From assembly GCA_014859985.1 (NCBI GenBank), contig JACZKN010000562.1, positions 1 to 10,941 of the forward strand: DNA of 10,941 nt, written 5' to 3'. Both the position numbers and the translations under genes were made by a program. Under the pieces are notes generated by a model. It made no database searches. It saw only the letters and a list, made by a program, of their open reading frames with translations, and had not been told where the DNA came from. This DNA comes from Candidatus Krumholzibacteriia bacterium (lineage in GTDB: Bacteria; Krumholzibacteriota; Krumholzibacteriia; LZORAL124-64-63). Positions 1-7,214 of the stretch are shown here, piece by piece; the stretch's first letter is position 1; the number at the start of each line of letters is the position of its first letter.

Positions 1-506
1 GCGGCGACGATGGCGGCGCGCAGGGCGTCCAGGCCGGTGCCCCGGGTCGCCGACACGACCACCACGGTGGCGCCGTCGGTCGTCAGCGCCTCCACCAGCC
101 AGGTCTCGGGGGGCGTCCGGTCGGCCTGGTTGAAGACCACGATCACCGGCAGGCCGCGGCGGCGCAGGTCCGCCAGCAGGGCCTCCTCCTCGCGCCCCCA
201 GACCCCGCCCGCGGCCACCAGCAGCGCCACGTCGCAGCGGTCCAGCTGGGCGCGCGTGCGCTCGACCCGCAGGGCGCCCAGCTCGCCCGGATCGTCCACG
301 CCGGCGGTGTCGATCAGCAGCACCGGGCCGATGGGCTGCAGCTCCATGGGCTTGCTCACCGGGTCGGTGGTGGTGCCGGGGGTCGGCGAGACGATGGCCA
401 CGTCCTGGCGCAGTAGGGCGTTGATCAGGCTCGACTTGCCCACGTTGCGGCGCCCCACCAGGCCCACGTGCAGGCGGAAACCCCGCGTCGCCCCGGTCTT
501 GCCCAT
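1..506 (-). CDS. hydF: HydF, H-cluster maturation GTPase (N-terminal part, runs off the left edge)
   Basis: HydF is the GTPase scaffold on which the two-iron subcluster of the [FeFe]-hydrogenase H-cluster is assembled and from which it is passed to apo-HydA. Only about 168 codons are in the window, covering the GTPase domain. The C-terminal dimerisation and Fe-S domains (family length is about 400 residues) lie outside. The start is the ATG at 504-506, preceded by a strong AGGAGGGA ribosome site at about 511-518 that overlaps the hydG stop. Visible motifs are the P-loop GRRNVGKSS (about 18-26), the PGTTTDP switch I region (43-49), DTAG (66-69), NQAD at the G4 position (126-129) and SAT (152-154). 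The GRRNVGKSSLINALL and PGTTTDPV signatures are typical of HydF rather than Era or Der. The G4 motif has Gln where most GTPases have Lys. It follows hydG by 11 bases and is probably co-transcribed. Confidence 0.93.
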   Translation of the reverse strand, partial: MGKTGATRGFRLHVGLVGRRNVGKSSLINALLRQDVAIVSPTPGTTTDPVSKPMELQPIGPVLLIDTAGVDDPGELGALRVERTRAQLDRCDVALLVAAGGVWGREEEALLADLRRRGLPVIVVFNQADRTPPETWLVEALTTDGATVVVVSATRGTGLDALRAAIVA

Positions 507-517
507 GCCATTCCCTC

Positions 518-1912
518 CTAGCAGAACACGTCGCGTCCGCCGCCGCGGACCTGGCGCAGCATCGTCTCGGCCCGGCGGCGCGGCTCGCCGTCCATGCCGG
601 CCAGGACCGCGGCGATGGCCCGCTCGCCGGCCGCCGCGGTCGCCGGCGACGCGTAGTCGATCAGGTACTCCAGGAAGCTGCTCAGCCCGTTCGGATCGCA
701 GTGGCGGCGGATCTCCCCCGGCCTGGCCAGGTCCATGAAGTCGCGCCCCGTGCGGCCCAGGCGGTAGCAGCCGGTGCAGAACGAGGGCAGGTAGCCCAGC
801 TCGGCCACGTCCCTGACCACCTCGTCCAGGGGCCGATGGTCACCCAGGCAGAACTGGCCGCTGCGGGCGTCGTCGCCGCCGGTGTGGCCGCCCGGGCTGG
901 TGCGGCTGCCGGCGGAGATCTGCGACACGCCCAGGGCGAAGGTCTCGCGGCGGATGGACGCCGTCTCGCGCGTGGACATGATGATCCCCGTGTAGGGCAC
1001 GGCCAGGCGCAGCACGGCCACGATGCGCCGGAAGTCGGTGTCGCTGACGGGCCGCGGCGGATGGGCGGCCAGGTCCGAGCCCAGGGCCGGCTCCAGCCGC
1101 GGCACGCTGACGGTATGGGGCCCCACGCCGAAGCGCGCCTCCAGGTGGGCCGCGTGCTCCAGCAGGGCCAGCAGCTCGAAGCGCCAGTCCGCCAGGCCGA
1201 ACAGCACGCCCACGCCCACGTCCTGGATGCCCGCCCGCATGGCCCGGTCCATGGCCCCCAGGCGCCAGCCGTAGTCGGCCTTGGGCCCGCGGGTGTGGTA
1301 GCGCGCGTAGGTCGACCGGTGGTAGGTCTCCTGGAAGACCTGGTAGGTGCCGATGCGCCGGTCGGCCAGGCGGCGGAACTCGTCCCCGGTCAGGGGCGCC
1401 ACGTTGACGTTCACCCGGCGGATCTCCCCCTTGTCCTCGTGCACCGCGTAGATGGTGTCGATCGCCTCGAGCACGTAGGCGAAGCCCTGGGCCGGGTACG
1501 CCTCGCCGGCCACCAGGAGCACGCGCTTGTGGCCCTCGCGCACCAGGGCGCGCACCTCCGCGGCGATCTCAGGTTGGGTCAGGGCGCGGCGCTGCACCTC
1601 GCGGTTGCCGGCGCGGAACGCGCAGTAGGCGCAGTCGTTGGCGCAGAGGTTGGAGACGTACAGCGGCGTGAACAGCACCAGGCGGCGGCCGTAGATGGCC
1701 TGCTTCACGTCGCGTGCGGCGGCGAAGATCTCCGCCAGGAGCTCCGGATCGGCCACGCCGCAGAGCACCGCCACCTCGTCGGCCGTCAGGCCGGCCAGGG
1801 CCCGGGCCTTGGCCAGGATGGCCCGCACCCGCGCCGGCTCGGGCGCGGCGGCCGCGGCCAGGACGGCACCGATGGCGGCTTCGTCAAGACGCGGTCCGGT
1901 GGTCGTGGTCAT
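518..1912 (-). CDS. hydG: HydG, radical SAM tyrosine lyase for H-cluster CO/CN- synthesis
   Basis: HydG (464 residues, full family length) cleaves tyrosine with a SAM radical and makes the Fe(CO)(CN) synthon for the H-cluster. The radical SAM cluster motif CX3CX2C is seen at C90, C94 and C97 (CANDCAYC). The diagnostic C-terminal auxiliary-cluster motif CX2CX22C is exact, at C379, C382 and C405. This separates HydG from the related thiazole enzyme ThiH and from HydE. Other family hallmarks are LYVSNLCANDCAYC, NVNVAPL (168-174) and QVFQETYHRSTY (191-202). The ATG at 1910-1912 overlaps the stop of the receiver-kinase gene as ATGA (1909-1912), implying translational coupling. The stop is TAG at 518-520. 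Its position downstream of hydA and the sensor gene suggests that maturation is co-regulated with the hydrogenase. Confidence 0.96.
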   Translation of the reverse strand: MTTTTGPRLDEAAIGAVLAAAAAPEPARVRAILAKARALAGLTADEVAVLCGVADPELLAEIFAAARDVKQAIYGRRLVLFTPLYVSNLCANDCAYCAFRAGNREVQRRALTQPEIAAEVRALVREGHKRVLLVAGEAYPAQGFAYVLEAIDTIYAVHEDKGEIRRVNVNVAPLTGDEFRRLADRRIGTYQVFQETYHRSTYARYHTRGPKADYGWRLGAMDRAMRAGIQDVGVGVLFGLADWRFELLALLEHAAHLEARFGVGPHTVSVPRLEPALGSDLAAHPPRPVSDTDFRRIVAVLRLAVPYTGIIMSTRETASIRRETFALGVSQISAGSRTSPGGHTGGDDARSGQFCLGDHRPLDEVVRDVAELGYLPSFCTGCYRLGRTGRDFMDLARPGEIRRHCDPNGLSSFLEYLIDYASPATAAAGERAIAAVLAGMDGEPRRRAETMLRQVRGGGRDVFC

Positions 1913-3066
1913 CGCGCCGCCTCCAGCCGGGTGCCGCCGCGGGCCAGGGTCAGGGTGAAGGTGCTGCCCTGGCCCGCGCAGCTGGTGACCGTGACGTCGC
2001 CGCCGTTGAGGCGGGCCAGGCGGCGCAGGATGCTCAGGCCCAGGCCGCTGCCCTCGATCGTGCGGGTCTGCTCGTTCTTGATGCGCACGAACTCGCCGAA
2101 CAGGCGCGACACCTCGTCGGCGCTCATGCCGATGCCCGTGTCCGCGACCGTGATCGTGACGGTGTCCGGAACGGTGCCGTCCACGGCCACCTCCACGCGG
2201 CCGCCGTCGCGGTTGTACTTCACGGCGTTGGAGACCAGGTTGTTGAGCATGATCTCCAGCTCGCCGGCGTCGCCGGTGACGACCGGGTCGCCGGCCGTGC
2301 GCAGCTCGACAGTCAGGCGGCGCCCGGCCGCCGCCGGCGCGAAGGTCTCGACCACGGCGCCCGCCGCCCCGGCCACGTCCACCGGGCCCAGGCTGCGCGC
2401 CTTCTCGCCCGACTCGATCCGCGTCAGGTCCAGCAGGTCGAAGATCAGCTTGCGCATGCCCGCCAGGCGGGCCAGGCTGCGGCCGACGATGCGCTTGACG
2501 GCCGCCGGGTCGTCGCCGGCCACCCCCTCGTCCAGCAGCTGCAGGTACCCTTCCACCGCGCCCAGGGGCGCCTTCAGCTCGTGGGCCAGCACCGACAGGA
2601 ACTCGAAGCGCACCCGCCGCCGTCCGGCCGCCAGCTCGCGCGCCGCGCGGTCGGCCACCAGGTGGCGCGCCGCCTTGGCCGCCACGTCCCTCAGCTCGTG
2701 GGGGGTGAAGGGCTTGCCCAGGAAGTCGAAGGCGCCCTGCTTGGTGGCGCGCACGGCCATGTCCAGGGACGCGTAGGCGGTGATCATGATCACCAGGGTC
2801 CCGGCCTCGCCGGCGCGCAGCTCCTCCAGCAGCTCCATGCCCGTCAGCCCCGGCATGGAGTGGTCCAGCAGCAGGATGTCGATGCCGCCCTGGGCCAGGC
2901 GCTCCCGGGCCGCCAGGCCGTCCGGCACGGTCTCCACGGCGAAGGCCGTGGGGCCGCCGTAGGCGTCCAGGTCGACGGTCAGGCCGCCCAGCACGCGGGC
3001 CACCCCGGCGCGGATGCCTTCCTCGTCGTCCGCCACCAGCACCCGCAGCAGCCGCGGTTCAGTCAT
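1909..3066 (-). CDS. Receiver-histidine kinase hybrid (REC-HisKA-HATPase)
   Basis: This 385-residue soluble signalling protein has an N-terminal receiver and a C-terminal kinase. The receiver spans about residues 5-130, with acidic residues D13/D14, the probable phospho-acceptor D68 (LLLDHSMPG), T96 and K118. The kinase follows without a PAS or membrane segment. Its HisKA helix carries H162 (LAHELKAPLG). The HATPase domain has N-box N276/N280, DTGIG (309-313), a Phe-rich box (323-326) and GSGLGL (339-344). All catalytic positions look intact. In such proteins phosphorylation of the receiver usually tunes the kinase, so it may act as a middle or branching step in a relay. The ATG at 3064-3066 overlaps the end of the upstream receiver gene by 8 bases, with GGGAG at 3073-3077 as its ribosome site. 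The partner is probably the H-cluster sensor kinase or the 134-residue receiver. No output domain is present, and the target is unknown. Confidence 0.88.
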   Translation of the reverse strand: MTEPRLLRVLVADDEEGIRAGVARVLGGLTVDLDAYGGPTAFAVETVPDGLAARERLAQGGIDILLLDHSMPGLTGMELLEELRAGEAGTLVIMITAYASLDMAVRATKQGAFDFLGKPFTPHELRDVAAKAARHLVADRAARELAAGRRRVRFEFLSVLAHELKAPLGAVEGYLQLLDEGVAGDDPAAVKRIVGRSLARLAGMRKLIFDLLDLTRIESGEKARSLGPVDVAGAAGAVVETFAPAAAGRRLTVELRTAGDPVVTGDAGELEIMLNNLVSNAVKYNRDGGRVEVAVDGTVPDTVTITVADTGIGMSADEVSRLFGEFVRIKNEQTRTIEGSGLGLSILRRLARLNGGDVTVTSCAGQGSTFTLTLARGGTRLEAAR

Positions 3067-3463
3067 GGCGCACTCCCAGCCGGTCCAGCTCGCGGCGGAT
3101 CTGCTCGAAGCGCACCGGCTTGGCCAGCACCGCGTCCGCCTTGATCCAGCTCTGCGACCCGGCCCCGGCGCGCTCGAAGGCCAACCCGGTCTCCGCCGTC
3201 ACCCCCGTGACCAGCAGCACGGGGATGCGCGGGTCCAGCTGCTTGATCTCGTGGGCCAGGGTGAAGCCGCCGTCCAGCTGGTCCATCATCAGGTCCAGCA
3301 CCGCCAGGTCGGGGCGGACGGTCGCCAGCTTGGCCCTGGCCTCGGTCTCGTTGTGGGCGGTCTCCACCCGCCAGCCCTCGTGCGCGAAGCGGGTGCTCAT
3401 CTGCACCAGGAAGTCCTGGTCGTCGTCCACCAGGAGCACGAGCGGTCGTCCGTCGGCGTTCAT
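3059..3463 (-). CDS. Stand-alone response regulator receiver protein (CheY-like, no output domain)
   Basis: This 134-residue protein consists of one receiver domain and nothing else. The acidic pocket is in VDDD (12-15), the phospho-acceptor is D57 (AVLDLMMD), the conserved Thr is T86 and the Lys is K115 in AKPV. There is a short insertion between the Thr and Lys blocks (about 97-111, with GSQSWIKADA). I have seen this in similar hydrogenase-linked receivers but cannot verify that here. The ATG at 3461-3463 lies 10 bases after the sensor-kinase stop, with GGAG just upstream. Directly following a histidine kinase gene, it is the natural phosphate acceptor of that kinase. It could pass phosphate on or act by protein contact. 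With no DNA-binding domain it cannot itself be a transcription factor. Confidence 0.87.
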   Translation of the reverse strand: MNADGRPLVLLVDDDQDFLVQMSTRFAHEGWRVETAHNETEARAKLATVRPDLAVLDLMMDQLDGGFTLAHEIKQLDPRIPVLLVTGVTAETGLAFERAGAGSQSWIKADAVLAKPVRFEQIRRELDRLGVRHD

Positions 3464-3473
3464 GGCCGTCTCC

Positions 3474-5480
3474 TCACTGCCCGGTCCAGCCGTGGCCCGG
3501 CAGCGTGATCGTGAAGGTGGTCCCGGTCGGCCCCGCGGCCGGGTCGTCGTTGGTGGTGAAGGCGATGTCGCCCCGGTGCATCTTGACGATGCCGTAGCTG
3601 ACGGCCAGGCCCAGGCCGGTGCCCCGGCCGCGGTCCTTGGTGGTGAAGAAGGGCTCGAAGACGCGGCTGCGGATCGCCTCGGGGATGCCCGTGCCCGTGT
3701 CGGCCACGCGGATCGCGACGCGCCCGCCGGCCGCCGGTCCGGTGCCCACCCCGATGGTGCCGCCGGCAGGCATGGCCGCGCCCGCGTTGGTCACCAGATT
3801 GGCCACCACCTGGGCCATCTGCCCCGCGTCCAGCTCGGCCATGAGGGCGGGGTCCTCGTGGTCCGTCCTGACCGTGACGCCGGCGGGCAGCAGGCAGTCC
3901 TCCAGGCTGCGCTCCACCAGCTTGGCCAGCGCCACCGGCGCCAGGTCCAGCTTGTTCTGGCGGGCGAAGTCCAGCAGGCCGGCCACGATGCCCTTGCAGC
4001 GGTCCGCCTGCCGGGCGATCAGGGCCAGCTCCTGCTGCAGCTTCTCGTTGCCGCGGCACTCCTCCTGCAGCAGGTTGGCGTAGAGCACCACCACGCCCAG
4101 GGGATTGTTCACCTCGTGGGCGATGCCGGCCGCCAGCTGACCCATGCTGGCCAGGCGCTCGCTGTGCATCAGCTGATCCTGGGTCGCGGCCAGGGTGGCG
4201 TGGGAGGCGTGCAGCTCGTCCACCGTCTCGCGCAGGTGCTCGATGACGTAGGGCAGGCACATCTCGCTTTCGGCCATGCCGTCGAAGATCGCCACGGCGT
4301 GCTGGCGGCAGGTCTCGTAGCCGCAGGCACGGCAGTTGAGCTCGTCGCCGGGCCTCTGCTTGCCCATGCGGCGCATGATGGCCCGCAGGTCCTCCTCGCC
4401 GGGCACCGGCATGCGGGTGTCGCGGGCGGCGAACCCCCGCGCGAGGTCGGCGTCGGAGAACAGGGACATGGCGTGGCGCCAGGCCCCGGCGTCGCCCTCG
4501 GCCCGGGAAGCGGCCGCGTAGCGGCTGACCGCGGCGCGCCGGCGGAACATGGGCTCGCGCGAGGTCATGCCCGCGCCCATGATGCAGCCGTTGCAGCACA
4601 GGACGTCCAGCAGGCCGGCGTCCAGGTCGCCGGCCGCGAACCCGTCCAGGGCCTGGGGAAAGGCGACGCGCCCGTCGGCGGTGACCACGCGGGTGCTGGT
4701 CAGGTCCTCGTCCATGCCGGCGGCCTGGGCCAGGCCCCGGGACAGGGGGAACACGGCGCCCAGGCGCGCCCGCGGCGGGTCGAACCGGGCCGGCGCGGCG
4801 AGGGCGGGATCGATGCCCCGCAGGTAGAGCAGCTCGCGCAGCTCGGCGAAGGTGAGCGCGGCGTCGATCCGCTCCGCCCCGGCGCTGGCCGCGGCCTCGC
4901 CCTTCTTGGCGATGCAGGGCCCGATGAACACGACCTTCAGCTCCGCGCCGTGCAGCGCGCGCAGGGCCTGGGCGCTGGCCAGCATGGGCGAGACCACCGG
5001 CAGCAGGTGGCCGCACAGCTCCGGGTGGAACTGCTCGACGAAGGTGACGATCGCCGGGCAGGAGGTGCTGATCCAGCGGTCCTCCGGCCGGGCGTCCAGC
5101 AGGCCGCGGGTGGCCCGCGCCACCAGGTCGGCGCCGAACCCCACCTCGTGGACCACCCCGAACCCCAGGGCCTTCAGCGCACCCACCAGCTGTTCGGTCG
5201 GCACGTCCAGGAACTCCGCCGGGAACGAGGGCGCCAGCGCGGCGGCCACCGGCCACGGCCCGTCCAGCAGCGCGGCCGCCGCCTCCACCGAGCGCAGCAC
5301 CGCCTTCGCGTCCTGGCTGCACACGCGCACGCAGTTACCGCAGCCGATGCAGCGCTCGTGGATGACCTCGGCCTGGCCGTCGCGGATGCGGATGGCCTTG
5401 GCCGGGCACTCGCGCACGCAGGTGTAGCAGGTGCGGCAGCGCTCGCCGATGGTCCAGACCAGGGCCGTGTCCGTTCTCAT
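3474..5480 (-). CDS. [FeFe]-hydrogenase-like H-cluster sensor fused to a histidine kinase
   Basis: A 668-residue soluble protein resembling group C (HydS-like, kinase-linked) sensory [FeFe]-hydrogenases. Order of domains: two [4Fe-4S] ferredoxin motifs (C15/18/21/25 and C44/47/50/54); an H-cluster domain with ligand cysteines C141 (STSCPA), C189 (GPCIAKKGE), C295 and C299 (CCNGC); a further CX2CX4C...C iron-sulfur motif (C383/386/391/408); a short helical linker; a HisKA domain with H455 (GIAHEVNNPLG); and a HATPase domain with N561/N565, DTGTGI (594-599) and GTGLGL (620-625). The proton-transfer Cys of catalytic enzymes is Ser140, and the second-shell Met residues of L2 and L3 are Gly187 and apparently Val293. 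This fits a sensor rather than a high-turnover enzyme. The ATG at 5478-5480 is chosen because its frame begins with the ferredoxin motif, lies 5 bases after hydA, and has a GAGGT ribosome site at 5488-5492. The open frame further upstream only shadows hydA. Confidence 0.9.
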   Translation of the reverse strand: MRTDTALVWTIGERCRTCYTCVRECPAKAIRIRDGQAEVIHERCIGCGNCVRVCSQDAKAVLRSVEAAAALLDGPWPVAAALAPSFPAEFLDVPTEQLVGALKALGFGVVHEVGFGADLVARATRGLLDARPEDRWISTSCPAIVTFVEQFHPELCGHLLPVVSPMLASAQALRALHGAELKVVFIGPCIAKKGEAAASAGAERIDAALTFAELRELLYLRGIDPALAAPARFDPPRARLGAVFPLSRGLAQAAGMDEDLTSTRVVTADGRVAFPQALDGFAAGDLDAGLLDVLCCNGCIMGAGMTSREPMFRRRAAVSRYAAASRAEGDAGAWRHAMSLFSDADLARGFAARDTRMPVPGEEDLRAIMRRMGKQRPGDELNCRACGYETCRQHAVAIFDGMAESEMCLPYVIEHLRETVDELHASHATLAATQDQLMHSERLASMGQLAAGIAHEVNNPLGVVVLYANLLQEECRGNEKLQQELALIARQADRCKGIVAGLLDFARQNKLDLAPVALAKLVERSLEDCLLPAGVTVRTDHEDPALMAELDAGQMAQVVANLVTNAGAAMPAGGTIGVGTGPAAGGRVAIRVADTGTGIPEAIRSRVFEPFFTTKDRGRGTGLGLAVSYGIVKMHRGDIAFTTNDDPAAGPTGTTFTITLPGHGWTGQ

Positions 5481-5485
5481 GCCGG

Positions 5486-7207
5486 CTACCTCAGCACCGT
5501 GCGGGCGTCGTAGTGCGTGTGCAGCAGTTCGTGGCTGCGCGGACCCAGGGGCTCGCCCAGGAACTCGGCGTAGAGCTGGCGCACCGCGGGGTTGGCGTGG
5601 GCGGTGCGCACGGTCTCGGCGCCGTCGATGCGGTACAGGGCCTGCAGGCGCGCGCCCAGGGCCGCGGGGTCGGCGCCGATGGGCTGCCCGCCGCCGCCGA
5701 TGCAGCCGCCGGGGCAGGACATCACCTCGACGAAGTGCAGGTCGCGGCGGCCGGCGTCGATCTCCTGCAGCAGGCGGCGGGCGTTGCCCAGGCCGCTGAC
5801 CACCGCCACGCCCAGTTCCAGGTCGCCCAGCCGCACCCGGGCCTCCTTCACGCCCTCGAGCCCGCGCACGGCCTCCACCTTCAGGTCCGCCAACTCGCCG
5901 CCCGTGACCAGGTGGTGGGCGGTGCGGATGGCCGCCTCCATCACCCCGCCGCTGGCCCCGAAGAGCTTGCCCGCGCCGGAGCGCCGGCCGAAGGGCATGT
6001 CCGCCGGCTCGGGCGCCAGGTCGCCCAGGCGCAGGCCGCGGCGGCGCACCAGGTCGGCCAGCTCGCGGGTGGTCAGCACCGCGTCCACGTCCGCCAGCTT
6101 GCCCTCGAGCATCTCCTCCCGCTGGGCCTCGAACTTCTTGGCGGTGCAGGGCATGATCGCCACGCTGAACACCCGCTCGGGCTCGAGCCCCGCGCGCGCC
6201 GCGAAGTGGGCCTTGATCACCGCGCCCAGCATCTGCTGCGGGCTCTTGCAGGTCGAAAGGTGGGCGATGCGCTCGGGGTAGAAGGTCTCGACGAACTTCA
6301 CCCACCCCGGGGAGCAGCTGGTGAACATGGGCAGGGGCCCGCCGTCCCGCAGGCGGCGCACCAGCTCGCTGGCCTCTTCCATGATCGTCAGGTCGGCCGC
6401 GAAGGCGGTATCGAAGACCCGGCTGAAACCGAGGCGCCGCAGCAGGGCGTACAGGGCCCCGTCCACGTCGCGGCCCGGCTTCTCGCCGAACAGCTCGGCC
6501 AGGCTGACGCTCACCGCCGGCGCCACCTGCGCCACCACCGTCAACGCCGGGTCGCGCAGGGCGCCCTCCACCAGGTCGAGGTGGGAGCGCTCGGTCAACG
6601 CCCCGGTGGGGCAGACCATCACGCACTGGCCGCAGTTGACGCAGCTCGAGACGTTCAGGCCCTCGCCGAAGGCGGTGTCGACCCGGGCGCCGCTGCCGCG
6701 CCCGGTCATGTCGATGGCGGCCACGCCCTGGACCTCCTGGCAGGCCCGCACGCAGCGCCCGCAGAGCACGCACTTGTCGGGGTCGCGCACGATGGCGGGG
6801 CTGGAGACGTCCCGGGGCAGGTGGCGCCGGGTGCCCGGCAGGCGGCGGGCGCGGACGCCCAGCTCCTCGCTCAGGTCCTGCAGGCGGCAGTTGCCGTGGC
6901 GGGCGCAGTAGAGGCAGTCGTCGGGATGGTTGCTCAGCAGCAGCTCGACGATGGTGCGCCGCGCGTTCACCGCCCGGGCCGAATGGGTGTGCACCTTCAG
7001 GCCCTCGACGACCGGGTACGAGCAGGCGGGCACCAGGTTGGGCAGGCCGTCGACCTCCACCACGCACAGGCGGCAGGCCCCGGTCGGGGGCAGGCCCTCG
7101 TAGTGGCAGAGGGTCGGCACCCGGATGCCCCCGCGGCGCAGGGTCTCCAGCAGGGTCTCGCCCCGGCGGGCCTCGAGGGTGCGTCCGTTGGCTTCGATCC
7201 TCGGCAT
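5486..7207 (-). CDS. hydA: HydA, catalytic subunit of NADH-linked [FeFe]-hydrogenase
   Basis: The 573-residue H2-forming subunit has the same layout and nearly the same numbering as clostridial CpI. It has a [2Fe-2S] domain (C34/45/48/62), a His-ligated [4Fe-4S] cluster (H94, C98, C101, C107), two ferredoxin-type [4Fe-4S] clusters (C146/149/152/156 and C189/192/195/199) and an H-cluster domain. L1 reads TSCSPGW (296-302), L2 MPCTAKKFE (352-360) and L3 EVMSCPGGC (494-502). The proton-path residues C298 and E360 and the second-shell M352 and M496 are present. The residue aligned with CpI ligand C300 is Ser299, which is odd (see findings). Co-location with HydB and HydC marks it as the hydrogenase subunit of a soluble trimeric, probably bifurcating, complex rather than a lone ferredoxin-dependent enzyme. 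The ATG at 7205-7207 follows hydB by 7 bases, with GAGGAAG as ribosome site. Confidence 0.95.
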   Translation of the reverse strand: MPRIEANGRTLEARRGETLLETLRRGGIRVPTLCHYEGLPPTGACRLCVVEVDGLPNLVPACSYPVVEGLKVHTHSARAVNARRTIVELLLSNHPDDCLYCARHGNCRLQDLSEELGVRARRLPGTRRHLPRDVSSPAIVRDPDKCVLCGRCVRACQEVQGVAAIDMTGRGSGARVDTAFGEGLNVSSCVNCGQCVMVCPTGALTERSHLDLVEGALRDPALTVVAQVAPAVSVSLAELFGEKPGRDVDGALYALLRRLGFSRVFDTAFAADLTIMEEASELVRRLRDGGPLPMFTSCSPGWVKFVETFYPERIAHLSTCKSPQQMLGAVIKAHFAARAGLEPERVFSVAIMPCTAKKFEAQREEMLEGKLADVDAVLTTRELADLVRRRGLRLGDLAPEPADMPFGRRSGAGKLFGASGGVMEAAIRTAHHLVTGGELADLKVEAVRGLEGVKEARVRLGDLELGVAVVSGLGNARRLLQEIDAGRRDLHFVEVMSCPGGCIGGGGQPIGADPAALGARLQALYRIDGAETVRTAHANPAVRQLYAEFLGEPLGPRSHELLHTHYDARTVLR

Positions 7208-7214
7208 GTCTTCC

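Noticed and set aside
701..2776. Long plus-strand open frame opposite hydG and the receiver-kinase gene
   Set aside because: It mirrors real minus-strand genes in GC-rich DNA. The product is rich in Arg, Gly, Ala, His and Gln repeats with no recognisable domain.
3120..5513. Plus-strand open frame of 797 codons opposite the sensor kinase
   Set aside because: The opposite strand encodes ferredoxin, H-cluster and kinase motifs in order. The plus-strand product is low-complexity and looks like an antisense shadow.
5481..7067. In-frame upstream extension of the sensor kinase across hydA
   Set aside because: Only the part from the ATG at 5480 shows domain motifs and has a ribosome site. The upstream part is in a different frame of hydA and is low-complexity.
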